Origin: Cohnella zeiphila
GTDB lineage: Bacteria > Bacillota > Bacilli > Paenibacillales > Paenibacillaceae
DNA length: 64,000 bases
Direction of reading: 5' to 3'
Assembly: GCF_014212055.1 (NCBI RefSeq)
Contig: NZ_JACJVO010000028.1
Coordinates: 124,001 to 188,000, forward strand
Shown piece after piece: positions 17,535-25,225 of this stretch. Position 1 is the first letter of the stretch. Each line of letters starts with the position of its first letter. The position numbers and the translations under genes are program-made. The notes beneath the pieces are model-generated. The model made no database searches, was not told where the DNA came from, and saw only the letters and a list, made by a program, of their open reading frames with translations.

Positions 17535-19226
17535 ATGACGAACGATCCCCATGTGCGGGAGTTGACGGCGCTCAAGGTCATCGCGGAGACGCTGAACGAA
17601 TCCAACGATCTGGCCGGCATGCTGAACACCGTCCTGGAAAAGCTGCTGGACGTAACGGGGCTCGCCGCCGGGTGGATCTTCCTGGTGGACGAGAGCGGCG
17701 GCTACGAGGTCGTGGCGGACCGGGGGCTTCCGCCTGCGCTGTCGATAGCCGATAAACGGCCGATGCGCTGCGGCACCTGCTGGTGCCTTGACCGCTACGG
17801 CGATGGCCGGCTCCGCAATGCCGTCAATATTTTGCATTGCAGGCGGCTGGAGCACGCCATCGCCGCGCGAACCGGGGACACGCGCGGATTCGAGCAGCAC
17901 GCCACCGTACCGCTGCGGATCGGGCAGAAGCGCTTCGGCATTCTCAACGTCATGTCCCCCGGGAAAAGCCACTTTACCGACGAAGAGCTCGCGCTGCTGC
18001 AGGCCGTCGCGTTCCAGATCGGCGTGGCCGTCGAGCGGGTGCGGCTTCACGAGGCCGAGCAGAAGCGGGCGGAGCTGTATGCGAAGGTCGGATCGTTCAG
18101 CCGTTCGTTAAGCAAGGCCGTCGGCAAGGGAATGATCCGCGAAGAGCTGATGCAGCATGCGGGGAAGCTGATCGCCGAATGCTTCGGCTGGCCGGTTCTG
18201 GCGCTGCTGTCGCGGGAAGACGACCGGTACGTGCTGCGCGCCCTGCGCGGTCCGGCCGGCGTGACGTTCCCGCACCTGGCGATCCCCGAAGAACGCGCGA
18301 GCTGGCTGGAGGAATGCGATTCCGCGTCCGGCTGCCGCAAGCTTGCGGCGGAGAAAGCGGACGGCATGCTGCGGACGCGCAGCCTGGAAGACTTCTTCCC
18401 GCCGCTCCGCTCGGTGCTCGCGGCGCCGATCTTCAGCTGCGGCGACCGCATCGGGGGCGCGCTGCTGATCGGCTCCGACAAGCCGGGCGCGCTCGGCTCC
18501 GTCGACGCCGAAGTGCTGGACGCGATCGTCGATCACGTGTCGGTCGCGCTGGAGAATGCCAGGTTCGAGGAGAGGCGGCGCGAACTCGCCCGTCTCGAGG
18601 AACGCAACCGGCTGGCTCGCGATCTGCACGATTCCGTCTCGCAGCTGCTGTTCTCCATCCGCATGACGGCCCAAGGGGCGGAAGCTCATCTGGCCGGAGA
18701 TGCGGGGGATGGCCGGGAAGCGGCCCGCGGCGCGATGCACGACGTGCAGGCGCTCGCCAAGGAAGCGCTCGGCGAGATGCGGTCGCTGATTCGGCAGCTT
18801 CGCCCGGCGGGATTGGAGGGCGGGCTCGTCAGCGCGCTGCAGCACCACGGAGAGCGGCTGGGCCTCGGCGTGTCGGTCAGCGTATCCGGCATTCTCGAGC
18901 TGTCGCGCACGGCGGAGGAATCGCTCTGGCGGATCGGCCAGGAGGCGATGAACAACGCTAGCAAGCACGCGGGCGTGACGGAGATCGGCCTCGAGCTGGA
19001 GGCGCGGACGGAAGAGGTGCGCATGAGCATTGCCGATGCGGGCCAAGGCATCGAGAAGGCGGATTCGGGAGGCGAGACAGGCTCGTACGGCCTGATGATC
19101 ATGCAGGAACGCGCGGAAGCGATCGGCGGCCGTCTCCGGGTGCGGAGCGCGCCCGGCGAAGGAACCGTCGTCGAAGTGACGGTGCCGATCCCCGCCGCGA
19201 ATCAAGGAGGAGCGACAAGCGAATGA
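17535..19226 (+). CDS. Cytoplasmic GAF-domain sensor histidine kinase (NarX/LiaS-type HisKA_3) with Cys cluster
   Basis: A 563-residue kinase without membrane helices. ATG 17535 is preferred because ACGAGGAGG ends 11 bases before it; an in-frame ATG at 17493 lacks a site. The first GAF domain (about 15-165) holds four Cys in a C-x2-C-x-C-x17-C pattern (79, 82, 84, 102). A second GAF-like domain spans about 180-340. HisKA_3 has RDLHDSVSQ with His365, followed by an ATPase domain (GQEAMNNASKHA, GSYGLMIMQERA). The Cys set could bind an iron-sulfur cluster or act as a redox switch, by analogy with AirS/NreB-type sensors. The stop overlaps the regulator start (ATGA). Confidence 0.9.
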   Translation: MTNDPHVRELTALKVIAETLNESNDLAGMLNTVLEKLLDVTGLAAGWIFLVDESGGYEVVADRGLPPALSIADKRPMRCGTCWCLDRYGDGRLRNAVNILHCRRLEHAIAARTGDTRGFEQHATVPLRIGQKRFGILNVMSPGKSHFTDEELALLQAVAFQIGVAVERVRLHEAEQKRAELYAKVGSFSRSLSKAVGKGMIREELMQHAGKLIAECFGWPVLALLSREDDRYVLRALRGPAGVTFPHLAIPEERASWLEECDSASGCRKLAAEKADGMLRTRSLEDFFPPLRSVLAAPIFSCGDRIGGALLIGSDKPGALGSVDAEVLDAIVDHVSVALENARFEERRRELARLEERNRLARDLHDSVSQLLFSIRMTAQGAEAHLAGDAGDGREAARGAMHDVQALAKEALGEMRSLIRQLRPAGLEGGLVSALQHHGERLGLGVSVSVSGILELSRTAEESLWRIGQEAMNNASKHAGVTEIGLELEARTEEVRMSIADAGQGIEKADSGGETGSYGLMIMQERAEAIGGRLRVRSAPGEGTVVEVTVPIPAANQGGATSE

Positions 19227-19873
19227 CGATACGATTGCTGCTGGCCGACGATCATGCCATGGTGCGAAAGGGGCTGCAGGTGTTCCTGCAGACGCAGCCC
19301 GATCTGGAACTCGCCGGCGAAGCGGCGAGCGGCCCGGAGGCGGTCGACAAGGCGGCCGAGCTGCGGCCGGACGTCGTGCTGATGGACCTGGCCATGCCGG
19401 TCCTGAACGGCATTGAAGCGACGAAGCGGATCAAGGAGGCGAATCCGGCGGTCAAGGTGATCGTGCTGACGTCGTTCTCCGATCAGGACCACGCGCTGCC
19501 GGCGATTCGGGCCGGCGTCAACGGCTATCTGCTCAAGGACATCGAGCCGGAGGAGCTGGTGAGCGCCATCCGGCGCGTTCACGAAGGCCAGGCGGCGCTT
19601 CATCCCGACGTGGCGGGGCAGCTGATGAGCCGGCTGGCCGGCGAAGAGAAGCCGCAGGAGGCTGCGCCCAACGCGGAGAGCGAATTGACGGGCCGCGAGC
19701 GGCAAGTGCTCGGGCTGATCGCCTCCGGCAAGAGCAACAAGGAGATCGCGGCCGAGCTGTTCATTACGGAGAAGACGGTCAAGACGCATGTCAGCCATGT
19801 CCTCGACAAGCTGGGTCTCAACGACCGCACGCAAGCCGCCATTTATGCCGTCAAGCAAGGAATCGGCGGCTGA
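19223..19873 (+). CDS. NarL/FixJ family response regulator
   Basis: A 216-residue regulator: receiver with DD at 9-10, phospho-acceptor Asp55 (VLMDLAMP) and LLKD, then a LuxR-type helix-turn-helix (LTGRERQVLGLIASGKSNKEIA, KTVKTHVSHVLDKL). It is coupled to the preceding GAF kinase by a four-base overlap. The next gene encodes an FMN reductase, a plausible redox-linked target, but no operator is identified. Confidence 0.93.
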   Translation: MTIRLLLADDHAMVRKGLQVFLQTQPDLELAGEAASGPEAVDKAAELRPDVVLMDLAMPVLNGIEATKRIKEANPAVKVIVLTSFSDQDHALPAIRAGVNGYLLKDIEPEELVSAIRRVHEGQAALHPDVAGQLMSRLAGEEKPQEAAPNAESELTGRERQVLGLIASGKSNKEIAAELFITEKTVKTHVSHVLDKLGLNDRTQAAIYAVKQGIGG

Positions 19874-20054
19874 CCCGGCGTTTCGTCGCGGAACGCAAAC
19901 CTCCGTTCTGCTTCCGGTCTCAGACCAAAGTCGTACGTCCCGTTCGGCCGAAAGTCGAATGTCCGGCGATGTCAAAATCCATCTTTTCGGCGACGAGCTT
20001 TCCCTTCGCGTTCGCTACAATGGAGTCAACGCAACAGAAGAGAGGATGATCGTC

Positions 20055-20615
20055 ATGGATATCGCCATCATCGCCGGAAGCAACCGTCAGGATTCGGTCA
20101 GCTCCCGCATCGCCCGTCGGGTCGAGCAGGAGATTCAGGAGAAAGGCCATCGAACGTTCCGGTTCGATCTGCACGGCAAGCCGCTGCCGTTCTATTCGCC
20201 GGACGACTGGCAGTCGTCCCATCCCGGATTGGCCGAATTCAAGCAGGCGGTCGCCCAATCCGACGCGATCGTGCTGGCGACGCCGGAATACCACGGCAGC
20301 TTCTCCGGCGTGCTGAAGAACGCGCTGGACCATCTGAGTCAGGATCACTTCCGCGGCAAAGCGGTGCTGGCGATCAGCGCCGCCGGCGGTCCGATCGGCG
20401 TCAGCTCGCTGCAGCAGCTGCAGGCGATCGTCCGCGGGCTGCACGGCATCAACTCGCCGGAATGGATCTCCGTCGGCGGGGGCGAAGCAACCGCATGGGA
20501 CGGCGACGCGGGCGGGTCGTCCGGTCCGGGAGCCGCGATCCGGCAGCGGATCGTCCGCGCGACCGACACCTTCCTGGAACTCGCCGCCAAAGTAAGGCCG
20601 CAGGTAACGGCATGA
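20055..20615 (+). CDS. NADPH-dependent FMN reductase family protein
   Basis: A 186-residue flavodoxin-fold protein. ATG 20055 was chosen because AGAGGA lies 8-13 bases upstream; ATG 20046 is too close. The flavin phosphate loop is IIAGSNRQDSVSSRI, and the second signature is ATPEYHGSFSGVLKNALD. The family reduces FMN, azo compounds or quinones with NADPH. The stop overlaps the VOC gene start by four bases. Confidence 0.88.
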   Translation: MDIAIIAGSNRQDSVSSRIARRVEQEIQEKGHRTFRFDLHGKPLPFYSPDDWQSSHPGLAEFKQAVAQSDAIVLATPEYHGSFSGVLKNALDHLSQDHFRGKAVLAISAAGGPIGVSSLQQLQAIVRGLHGINSPEWISVGGGEATAWDGDAGGSSGPGAAIRQRIVRATDTFLELAAKVRPQVTA

Positions 20616-21406
20616 TTACCCATTACGCCTCCGTCGGTCTGCCGACCGTCTCGCTGGCCGGGGTCCGTCAATTTTACGGCGATCGGCTGGCGTTCCCGAT
20701 CGAGAGCGAAACTCCCGAGCGGATCGTCTTTCGGCCGACGCCGCATTTCGCGCTCGCGTTTACGGATTCCTATACGCCCACCGCACCGGCCCATCTCGCG
20801 TTCGAAGTCGCTTCGTCGGCGTTCGAGGAGGCGGTCAGCCGCCTGAAGGAAGCCGGCGTCCCGCCTCTGCGCTGGGAGGACGGCAGCGAGGTCGACCGGT
20901 CCGAGACCGGGCGCAACGTATACTTCCGGGACGGCGACGGCCATTTGCTGGAGTTGATCTGCCATGAGTACGTCCGGGAGAGCGTACTGCCTGCTTGCGG
21001 TCCCTTCGGTATCCTGTACTTGCGGGAAGCGGGATTTCCGTTAGCGGATATGCCGTCCTTCCGCGAATGGGCCCGGCGCGTTCTGCGCATGAAGACGGCG
21101 AAGGAGTCGGACGATTTCACCTTCGCGATCGGCGGGACGGCCCACGCCGTGCTCGTCGCGAAGACGCGGCGCTGGATTCCGATCGCGATGGCGGCCCTGC
21201 CGCCGGCGATCGATACCGTGTTCGGGGTACCGGACGGCAACTGCCTGAACGAAGCGGAGGCCGCGCTCGCCGCCGAGGGCGTTCCGTACGCGCGGAGCGG
21301 CGGCGAAGTTCGCTTCCGCAAGGACGGGTACGACTGGACGCTCCGCCTGACCGCCGATTTCCCGCCTGACCTTCCGGCTCGGCTCGGCCTGCCGTTGTCC
21401 CGCTAG
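20612..21406 (+). CDS. VOC (glyoxalase/dioxygenase superfamily) protein with two modules
   Basis: A 264-residue protein. The N-terminal module (about 1-125) has the beta-alpha-beta VOC pattern ending in NVYFRDGDGHLLELICHE, with the metal-ligand-type Glu in LLELI. The C-terminal half (about 130-264) is a poorly conserved domain that may be a second, degenerate module. The enzyme activity cannot be named. It is translationally coupled to the FMN reductase, and the stop codon sits inside the terminator stem. Confidence 0.75.
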   Translation: MITHYASVGLPTVSLAGVRQFYGDRLAFPIESETPERIVFRPTPHFALAFTDSYTPTAPAHLAFEVASSAFEEAVSRLKEAGVPPLRWEDGSEVDRSETGRNVYFRDGDGHLLELICHEYVRESVLPACGPFGILYLREAGFPLADMPSFREWARRVLRMKTAKESDDFTFAIGGTAHAVLVAKTRRWIPIAMAALPPAIDTVFGVPDGNCLNEAEAALAAEGVPYARSGGEVRFRKDGYDWTLRLTADFPPDLPARLGLPLSR

Positions 21407-21425
21407 CGGGACAGCGGTTTTTTGC
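21396..21425 (+). terminator. Terminator after the VOC gene
   Basis: The 18-bp perfect palindrome TGTCCCGCTAGCGGGACA (21396-21413) contains the TAG stop and is followed by GCGG and six T. Confidence 0.75.
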
Positions 21426-21445
21426 CGCTTAGAGGGAGCCGAACG

Positions 21446-21479
21446 CACAATAAACCCTGCATCCGTGAAGCATGCAGGG
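21446..21479 (-). terminator. Terminator for the minus-strand coat-like/transporter operon
   Basis: CCCTGCAT (21455-21462) pairs with ATGCAGGG (21472-21479) over nine bases. On the minus strand it is followed by TTTATTGTG. Confidence 0.55.
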
Positions 21480-21493
21480 GGTTGGAACGCTTC

Positions 21494-22150
21494 TCAAGGG
21501 CGATGCAGCGATTTGACGTGATCGATATGAAGGAACGCGTTGGATCCGTCCGCGGTCACCATCTCGATCAAGCCGTCCCGGACCGACTTGAGAACGCCGT
21601 TTTTTCTGGGAGAATCGCCCAGGTCCAGAACGACGAACTGTCCCTCCATTTTGCGCAGCTGCTGTTCGAAGGTTCTGGCCAAAGACGACGTTGCCGGCAT
21701 GACGGGGAAGTTCTCCCGCTTGAGGGCGTACGGAGTCATGCCGGGATCGTAAGGCATCAGGACTTTCAAATGGTTCATAGAAATATACAGGTCCTTGTAC
21801 AGCGGAGAGTGGAACAGGAAAAAATCGTTCATGATGCTTGTAATATATCCATGCGCCGGTTGATGACCGGATAAGAACAGCTCCAGAAATTTTCCGCGCG
21901 CATTCGACAGCACTTTCCGGTAAGACAGCTCGGCGATCGGGTCCGGTTCGGGTTCCGCGCTCATATCGAAGTCGGTCTCGTTCGAAGGGCATCGCGTCAG
22001 AAATTGCAGGTGGATAAGCGGAACATACATATATTTCGTACCGTTGTGCAAAACGATGACATCGCTGCCGATATCGATTAAATTGCCTTTAAGCGGCATC
22101 GGGTACCCGGATAGATGGACAAGAACGGGTTGGTTCAAATAATGGATCAT
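21494..22150 (-). CDS. Protein with three CotB-like/DUF2642-type beta units
   Basis: A 218-residue soluble protein. Three similar segments each run 'long strand, short loop, strand, [HI]xHLK/V': residues about 8-50 (VHLSGYPMPLKGNL...VPLIHLQFL), about 88-135 (ELFLSGHQPAHGYI...YISMNHLKVL), and about 165-215 (FVVLDLGDSPRKNGVL...LHIDHVKSLH). This pattern resembles the repeat units of the spore coat protein CotB and DUF2642 proteins. ATG 22150 has AAGGAGG about 16 bases upstream, a longer spacing than usual. It follows the ArsB-like transporter gene by 26 bp and is probably in its operon. Coat location is inferred. Confidence 0.6.
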   Translation of the reverse strand: MIHYLNQPVLVHLSGYPMPLKGNLIDIGSDVIVLHNGTKYMYVPLIHLQFLTRCPSNETDFDMSAEPEPDPIAELSYRKVLSNARGKFLELFLSGHQPAHGYITSIMNDFFLFHSPLYKDLYISMNHLKVLMPYDPGMTPYALKRENFPVMPATSSLARTFEQQLRKMEGQFVVLDLGDSPRKNGVLKSVRDGLIEMVTADGSNAFLHIDHVKSLHRP

Positions 22151-22176
22151 GGGATATGATCGTTCACCTCCTTGCA

Positions 22177-23598
22177 TTAAACCAGCCATTCGATCCAAAC
22201 GTACAGCCCCGTCAGACAGAGGAGCAGAGTAAGCGGAATAAGCCAGATCGTGACGCTCAGGTAGGCACCCCAGGAGAACGGAATCCGATGACGCCGGAGT
22301 TGATGGAACCAGAGCAGCGAAGCGAGCGTGCCGAAGGGCGCGATCAAGGAACCGATGTCGCTGCCGATGATGTTGGCCAGATAGGCCGACTGCATCGTAT
22401 GGTTGTCCAAGTGGAAAGTCGTGATGGCGAGCGTGCCGATCATGACGGATGGCAAATTGTTCATGAGGTTCGACATCACGGTGAGCAGCAAGCCGAACAA
22501 GGCGACGGCCGCCAGCGTTCCCGAACGAACGGCGGGGCCCATCCATTCTGCCAGTGCCGAGGTAAGCCCCAAATTATGCAAGCCGTAGACGATCACGTAG
22601 ATGCCGAACGCGAATAAGAGAATCGACCAGGGCGTCTTGCGGAACAGGTCTTTGGGCGTTTGGCGAAGCCAGATCCAGCGGGCGGCGATAAGCAGCGCGG
22701 CTCCCGTCAGGCCAACCGCCTCCAACGGAATCCCCAGATCGGATGCCGCGAAAAAGCCGATACGAGTCGCCAGGACGATTCCGACGGCGATGGCGATTCG
22801 ACTCCAATTCAGCGTCGGCGTGTGTTCTTCCGCCGGCATAAGGGGATGGAACGCGGCTCGCGTCGCTTGCGGTCTGCCGATCCACTGTTTGGCCGCTTGA
22901 ATCGGAGAGGATTCCTGGCGGGTATCCGGAGGCGTCGGCGCGGCGCCGGCTTCGTCCCACGCTATGATTTTTCGAGGAATGGCCCGTCTGAACCTCCAGT
23001 AAAGAAGCAGTGTCATAATCGCGATTCCCGCCATCGTCGGAACGAACATATAGCGGGCGTAGGTCAGCAAGTCCAATCCGACAATGTTGAGCGCGATCAG
23101 ATTCGCCAGATTGCTGACTCCGATCGGCGCGCTGCAGGCGGTGGCCACCAAAGCGCCGGATAGCAGGTAAGGGACCGACTGGTGAGGCTTCAAGTTCAGC
23201 AAGCGGACAATCCGGATGATGATCGGCGTCGTGATCAGGATGCTTCCGTCGTTATTGAAGAACAGAGTCATGAGCAGGCAAAGCAGAACCAGATACCAGA
23301 ACAGCTTGGTGCCGGAGCCTCTGGCGTAGCGGACGATATTGAACGCCGTCCAACGGAAGATGCCGATGCTGTCGAGGACGATCGACATGACGATCGTCGA
23401 CAGGATGGTGATGGCGGCGCCACTCACGACATGGAAAACGTTGAGAAGGTCGTCGGCGCTTACGATGCCGAGTACCAGAAAAAGAATGCCGCCCGCCCCG
23501 GCGGGAACGGCTTCGTTCAGTTGACCGGGGCGCCACATCAGCAAGATTGCCGTCAGCGCGAAGATGACAACGCCCCCAACCAACTGCAGATCATCCAT
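22177..23598 (-). CDS. ArsB/SLC13-type ion transporter
   Basis: A 473-residue membrane protein with about 11-12 helices in two inverted halves. The first half has FFNNDGSILITTPI, the second SNLMNNLPSVMIG and LANIIGSDIGSLIAPFGTLASLLW, the paired re-entrant signatures of the arsenite-permease/IT superfamily. Residues about 225-280 form a cytoplasmic loop rich in Pro/Thr. No arsenate reductase or ArsR gene is adjacent, so arsenite export is only one option; other anions are possible. The start is ATG 23598, overlapping the stop of a 52-residue frame by 8 bp. Confidence 0.8.
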   Translation of the reverse strand: MDDLQLVGGVVIFALTAILLMWRPGQLNEAVPAGAGGILFLVLGIVSADDLLNVFHVVSGAAITILSTIVMSIVLDSIGIFRWTAFNIVRYARGSGTKLFWYLVLLCLLMTLFFNNDGSILITTPIIIRIVRLLNLKPHQSVPYLLSGALVATACSAPIGVSNLANLIALNIVGLDLLTYARYMFVPTMAGIAIMTLLLYWRFRRAIPRKIIAWDEAGAAPTPPDTRQESSPIQAAKQWIGRPQATRAAFHPLMPAEEHTPTLNWSRIAIAVGIVLATRIGFFAASDLGIPLEAVGLTGAALLIAARWIWLRQTPKDLFRKTPWSILLFAFGIYVIVYGLHNLGLTSALAEWMGPAVRSGTLAAVALFGLLLTVMSNLMNNLPSVMIGTLAITTFHLDNHTMQSAYLANIIGSDIGSLIAPFGTLASLLWFHQLRRHRIPFSWGAYLSVTIWLIPLTLLLCLTGLYVWIEWLV

Positions 23599-23749
23599 TC
23601 CCGCTCGCCTCAAGCCCGTAGGGAGGCGGAACGTTCAAAGGCTCGGGCTCGGCTTTAGGCGACTCTTGCGGCACGGTTCGAGGCGGCTGCAAAAAAAGAA
23701 ATAAGGGGGCGCTGGCTAGCAACAGGACGAAGGCACATAGATAAATCAT
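23591..23749 (-). CDS. Small single-span membrane protein upstream of the transporter
   Basis: A 52-codon frame: hydrophobic residues about 2-20 (CAFVLLLASAPLFLFL), then a Pro/Glu-rich tail. It has a G-rich upstream site (AAAAAGGGGGGG, four bases from ATG). Its TGA overlaps the transporter start, typical of coupled translation. Function unknown; it may be a small partner of the transporter or simply a leader frame. Confidence 0.45.
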   Translation of the reverse strand: MIYLCAFVLLLASAPLFLFLQPPRTVPQESPKAEPEPLNVPPPYGLEASGNG

Positions 23750-23809
23750 GAAACCCCCCCTTTTTAGAGAATGGCGGGGAAGAGCATCCCCGTCCCCAAA
23801 TCGAATACG

Positions 23810-24460
23810 TTAACGGGATTTTCCGGAATGATTGCCGTGCTGGCTCCATCCGCCGCTACGGTTGTTTTTCTTGCCGCTTTTTTGGTTGCCGCTCTTCTGC
23901 CCGCCGCTTTTTTGGCCGCCGCTCTTCTGTCCTCCGCTTTGGCTCCCGCCGCTTTGGTTTTTATTTTTTTGGTTTTTGTTTTTGCCGGATGCGTTAACGG
24001 TTTTGATATGGTAGACGGGAATGCGGACCACTTCGCGGTTCATGACGACCAGCAGCGAATCGGTGTTGACGTCCGCGAGGAAACCGTCGATTTTCTCCGG
24101 CCCGCCGCGGTTGATTTGAATGAACTGATGACGAAGCCGCGACAGAAGCGAATGGAAGCTGGAAGCGGAGAGGAAGCTGCGGGCGGTGCTGCGGTTGCCG
24201 GTAGAGGCGGATTTCGAAACTTCGGTCATGCTCTTTACATGCGCCGAATTGACGTAGATGGTTCCGTCTTTCGTATTCAGCACCAGATAGTCGGAGGGAA
24301 TCGCGAGCAGCGTTCCTTCGACCATGTCGGGCCCCCCGCGGTTGATTTTGACATGATAGCCGATCAGATCGGCAGCTCTCTGCACCAGTCTCGATTGGGT
24401 AGCGCGTGAGCCGGATTGGCTCTGCTGCGGCACGTTGGCGCGCGGATAATCGTAAAACAT
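23810..24460 (-). CDS. CotB-like spore coat protein
   Basis: A 216-residue protein starting at ATG 24460 behind GAGAGGAG. Two CotB repeat units are clear: VKINRGGPDMVEGTLLAI...VNSAHVKSMTE (about 37-85) and IQINRGGPEKIDGFLADV...IPVYHIKTV (about 112-160). Both carry the N/F-RGGPE and H(V/I)K(S/T) landmarks of B. subtilis CotB. The last 55 residues are low-complexity Ser/Gly/Gln/Lys/Asn with GGQKS repeats, matching the Ser-rich tail that CotH kinase phosphorylates in CotB. B. subtilis CotB has three units and is about 380 residues, so this is a shorter version. It is divergent from a CotG-like gene. Confidence 0.85.
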   Translation of the reverse strand: MFYDYPRANVPQQSQSGSRATQSRLVQRAADLIGYHVKINRGGPDMVEGTLLAIPSDYLVLNTKDGTIYVNSAHVKSMTEVSKSASTGNRSTARSFLSASSFHSLLSRLRHQFIQINRGGPEKIDGFLADVNTDSLLVVMNREVVRIPVYHIKTVNASGKNKNQKNKNQSGGSQSGGQKSGGQKSGGQKSGNQKSGKKNNRSGGWSQHGNHSGKSR

Positions 24461-24800
24461 GAACATTCTCCTCTCGGAAATTGAATGAGCCCCGCCTTGG
24501 CGGTTGCGGTCCGGTTCTTGCGGTAGAGCGGAAGCCGTTCGAAATAGCCGGGCGACGGTAACGTATCGGCTGCTGTTCCTTTTGATAGCGTCCCTCCTTT
24601 GGAAATGTAAAGGGAGTGAATTTGCAATATAAGCATACGTGTCTTTGAAGCCGACCGTTTGTATCCTTGTCCGTTGTATCGACAAATCCGCGTTTTGATA
24701 GGGAATGAAAGCCTTTTTGCGAGTTGGATGACGCTTGTCTATAACGGAGCAGGGACACCGTTCATACTTTGAACTATCCTGTAATGGGAGGTGGGAATCT
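24461..24800. other. 340-bp divergent control region between CotB-like and repeat-protein genes
   Basis: No gene was found. The region holds the ribosome-binding sites of both divergent genes and an AT-richer core at 24600-24700. A possible SigK-like element faces the repeat-protein gene: AAC at 24743 and CATACTTTG at 24763, about 17 bp apart. That match is weak. No clear SigA promoter is present, which agrees with sporulation control. Confidence 0.3.
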
Positions 24801-25112
24801 TTGAAACAACAGAACGGAAAAGCGGCCGGCCGCACCAATAACGACGCCAACGCCAACAGAACCGAGGGAAGGCCGGGAGGACGTTCCGAAGGACGTTCCA
24901 AAGGACGTTCCAAAGGACGTTCGAGAGGCCGTTCCGAGGGACGCTCGCACGGACGTTCGACGGGCCGCGGCGGTCCGATAGGAGGTCGTTCCGGCGGTCG
25001 CACGGGAGGCCGCTCCGGCGGACGTTCGGAAGGACGTTCCGGAGGGCGCTCCGGCGGACGCTCGGGAGGACATTCCGGAGGACATTCGGGAGGACGTTCC
25101 GGAAAGCGCTAA
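24801..25112 (+). CDS. Arg/Ser/Gly tetrapeptide-repeat protein, CotG-like
   Basis: A 103-residue basic protein with TTG start at 24801, nine bases behind GGAGG. After about 20 Asn/Ala-rich residues it consists of some 20 x-G-R-S units (x = E, K, R, H, T, G), with a few GHS and GRT variants and one GGPI break. There is no hydrophobic region. Composition and modular repeats resemble CotG-type coat proteins, whose Ser residues are phosphorylated by CotH, and it lies divergent to a CotB homologue as in the B. subtilis cotB-cotG region. Homology by alignment cannot be claimed for such low complexity. Confidence 0.7.
   Translation: MKQQNGKAAGRTNNDANANRTEGRPGGRSEGRSKGRSKGRSRGRSEGRSHGRSTGRGGPIGGRSGGRTGGRSGGRSEGRSGGRSGGRSGGHSGGHSGGRSGKR
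24864..25103 (+). repeat. 12-nt tandem repeat array coding x-G-R-S
   Basis: About 20 degenerate copies of a 12-nt unit (xxx-GGA/C-CGT/C-TCC) lie inside the repeat-protein gene. Synonymous variation between copies argues for selection on the protein rather than very recent slippage. Confidence 0.85.
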
Positions 25113-25148
25113 GGTTCCTGCGAAAAAAAGACGATTCGGAATTCGTAT

Positions 25149-25180
25149 CCGGCGCCCGCGTTGCGGAGAGCGCCGGTTTT
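25149..25180 (+). terminator. Possible terminator after the repeat-protein gene
   Basis: CCGGCGC (25149-25155) pairs with GCGCCGG (25170-25176) and is followed by four T. It overlaps the selD promoter candidate. Confidence 0.45.
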
Positions 25181-25190
25181 CGTGTACGAT
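25161..25190 (+). promoter_or_regulatory. Candidate promoter for selD-mnmH
   Basis: TTGCGG (25161), 18 bp, TACGAT (25185-25190), 35 bp before ATG 25226. Moderate match. Confidence 0.35.
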
Positions 25191-25225
25191 TTAGGAATGA
25201 AGCAGGCGAAGGGAGCGCGAAGAGT

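Noticed and set aside
22177..23598. Arsenic-resistance operon
   Set aside because: The transporter fits the ArsB superfamily, but no arsR, arsC or arsA is adjacent and the neighbours are coat-like, so arsenic function is not claimed.
24864..25103. Repeat array considered as CRISPR
   Set aside because: The units are contiguous 12-nt codon repeats without spacers, inside an open frame with a good start site.
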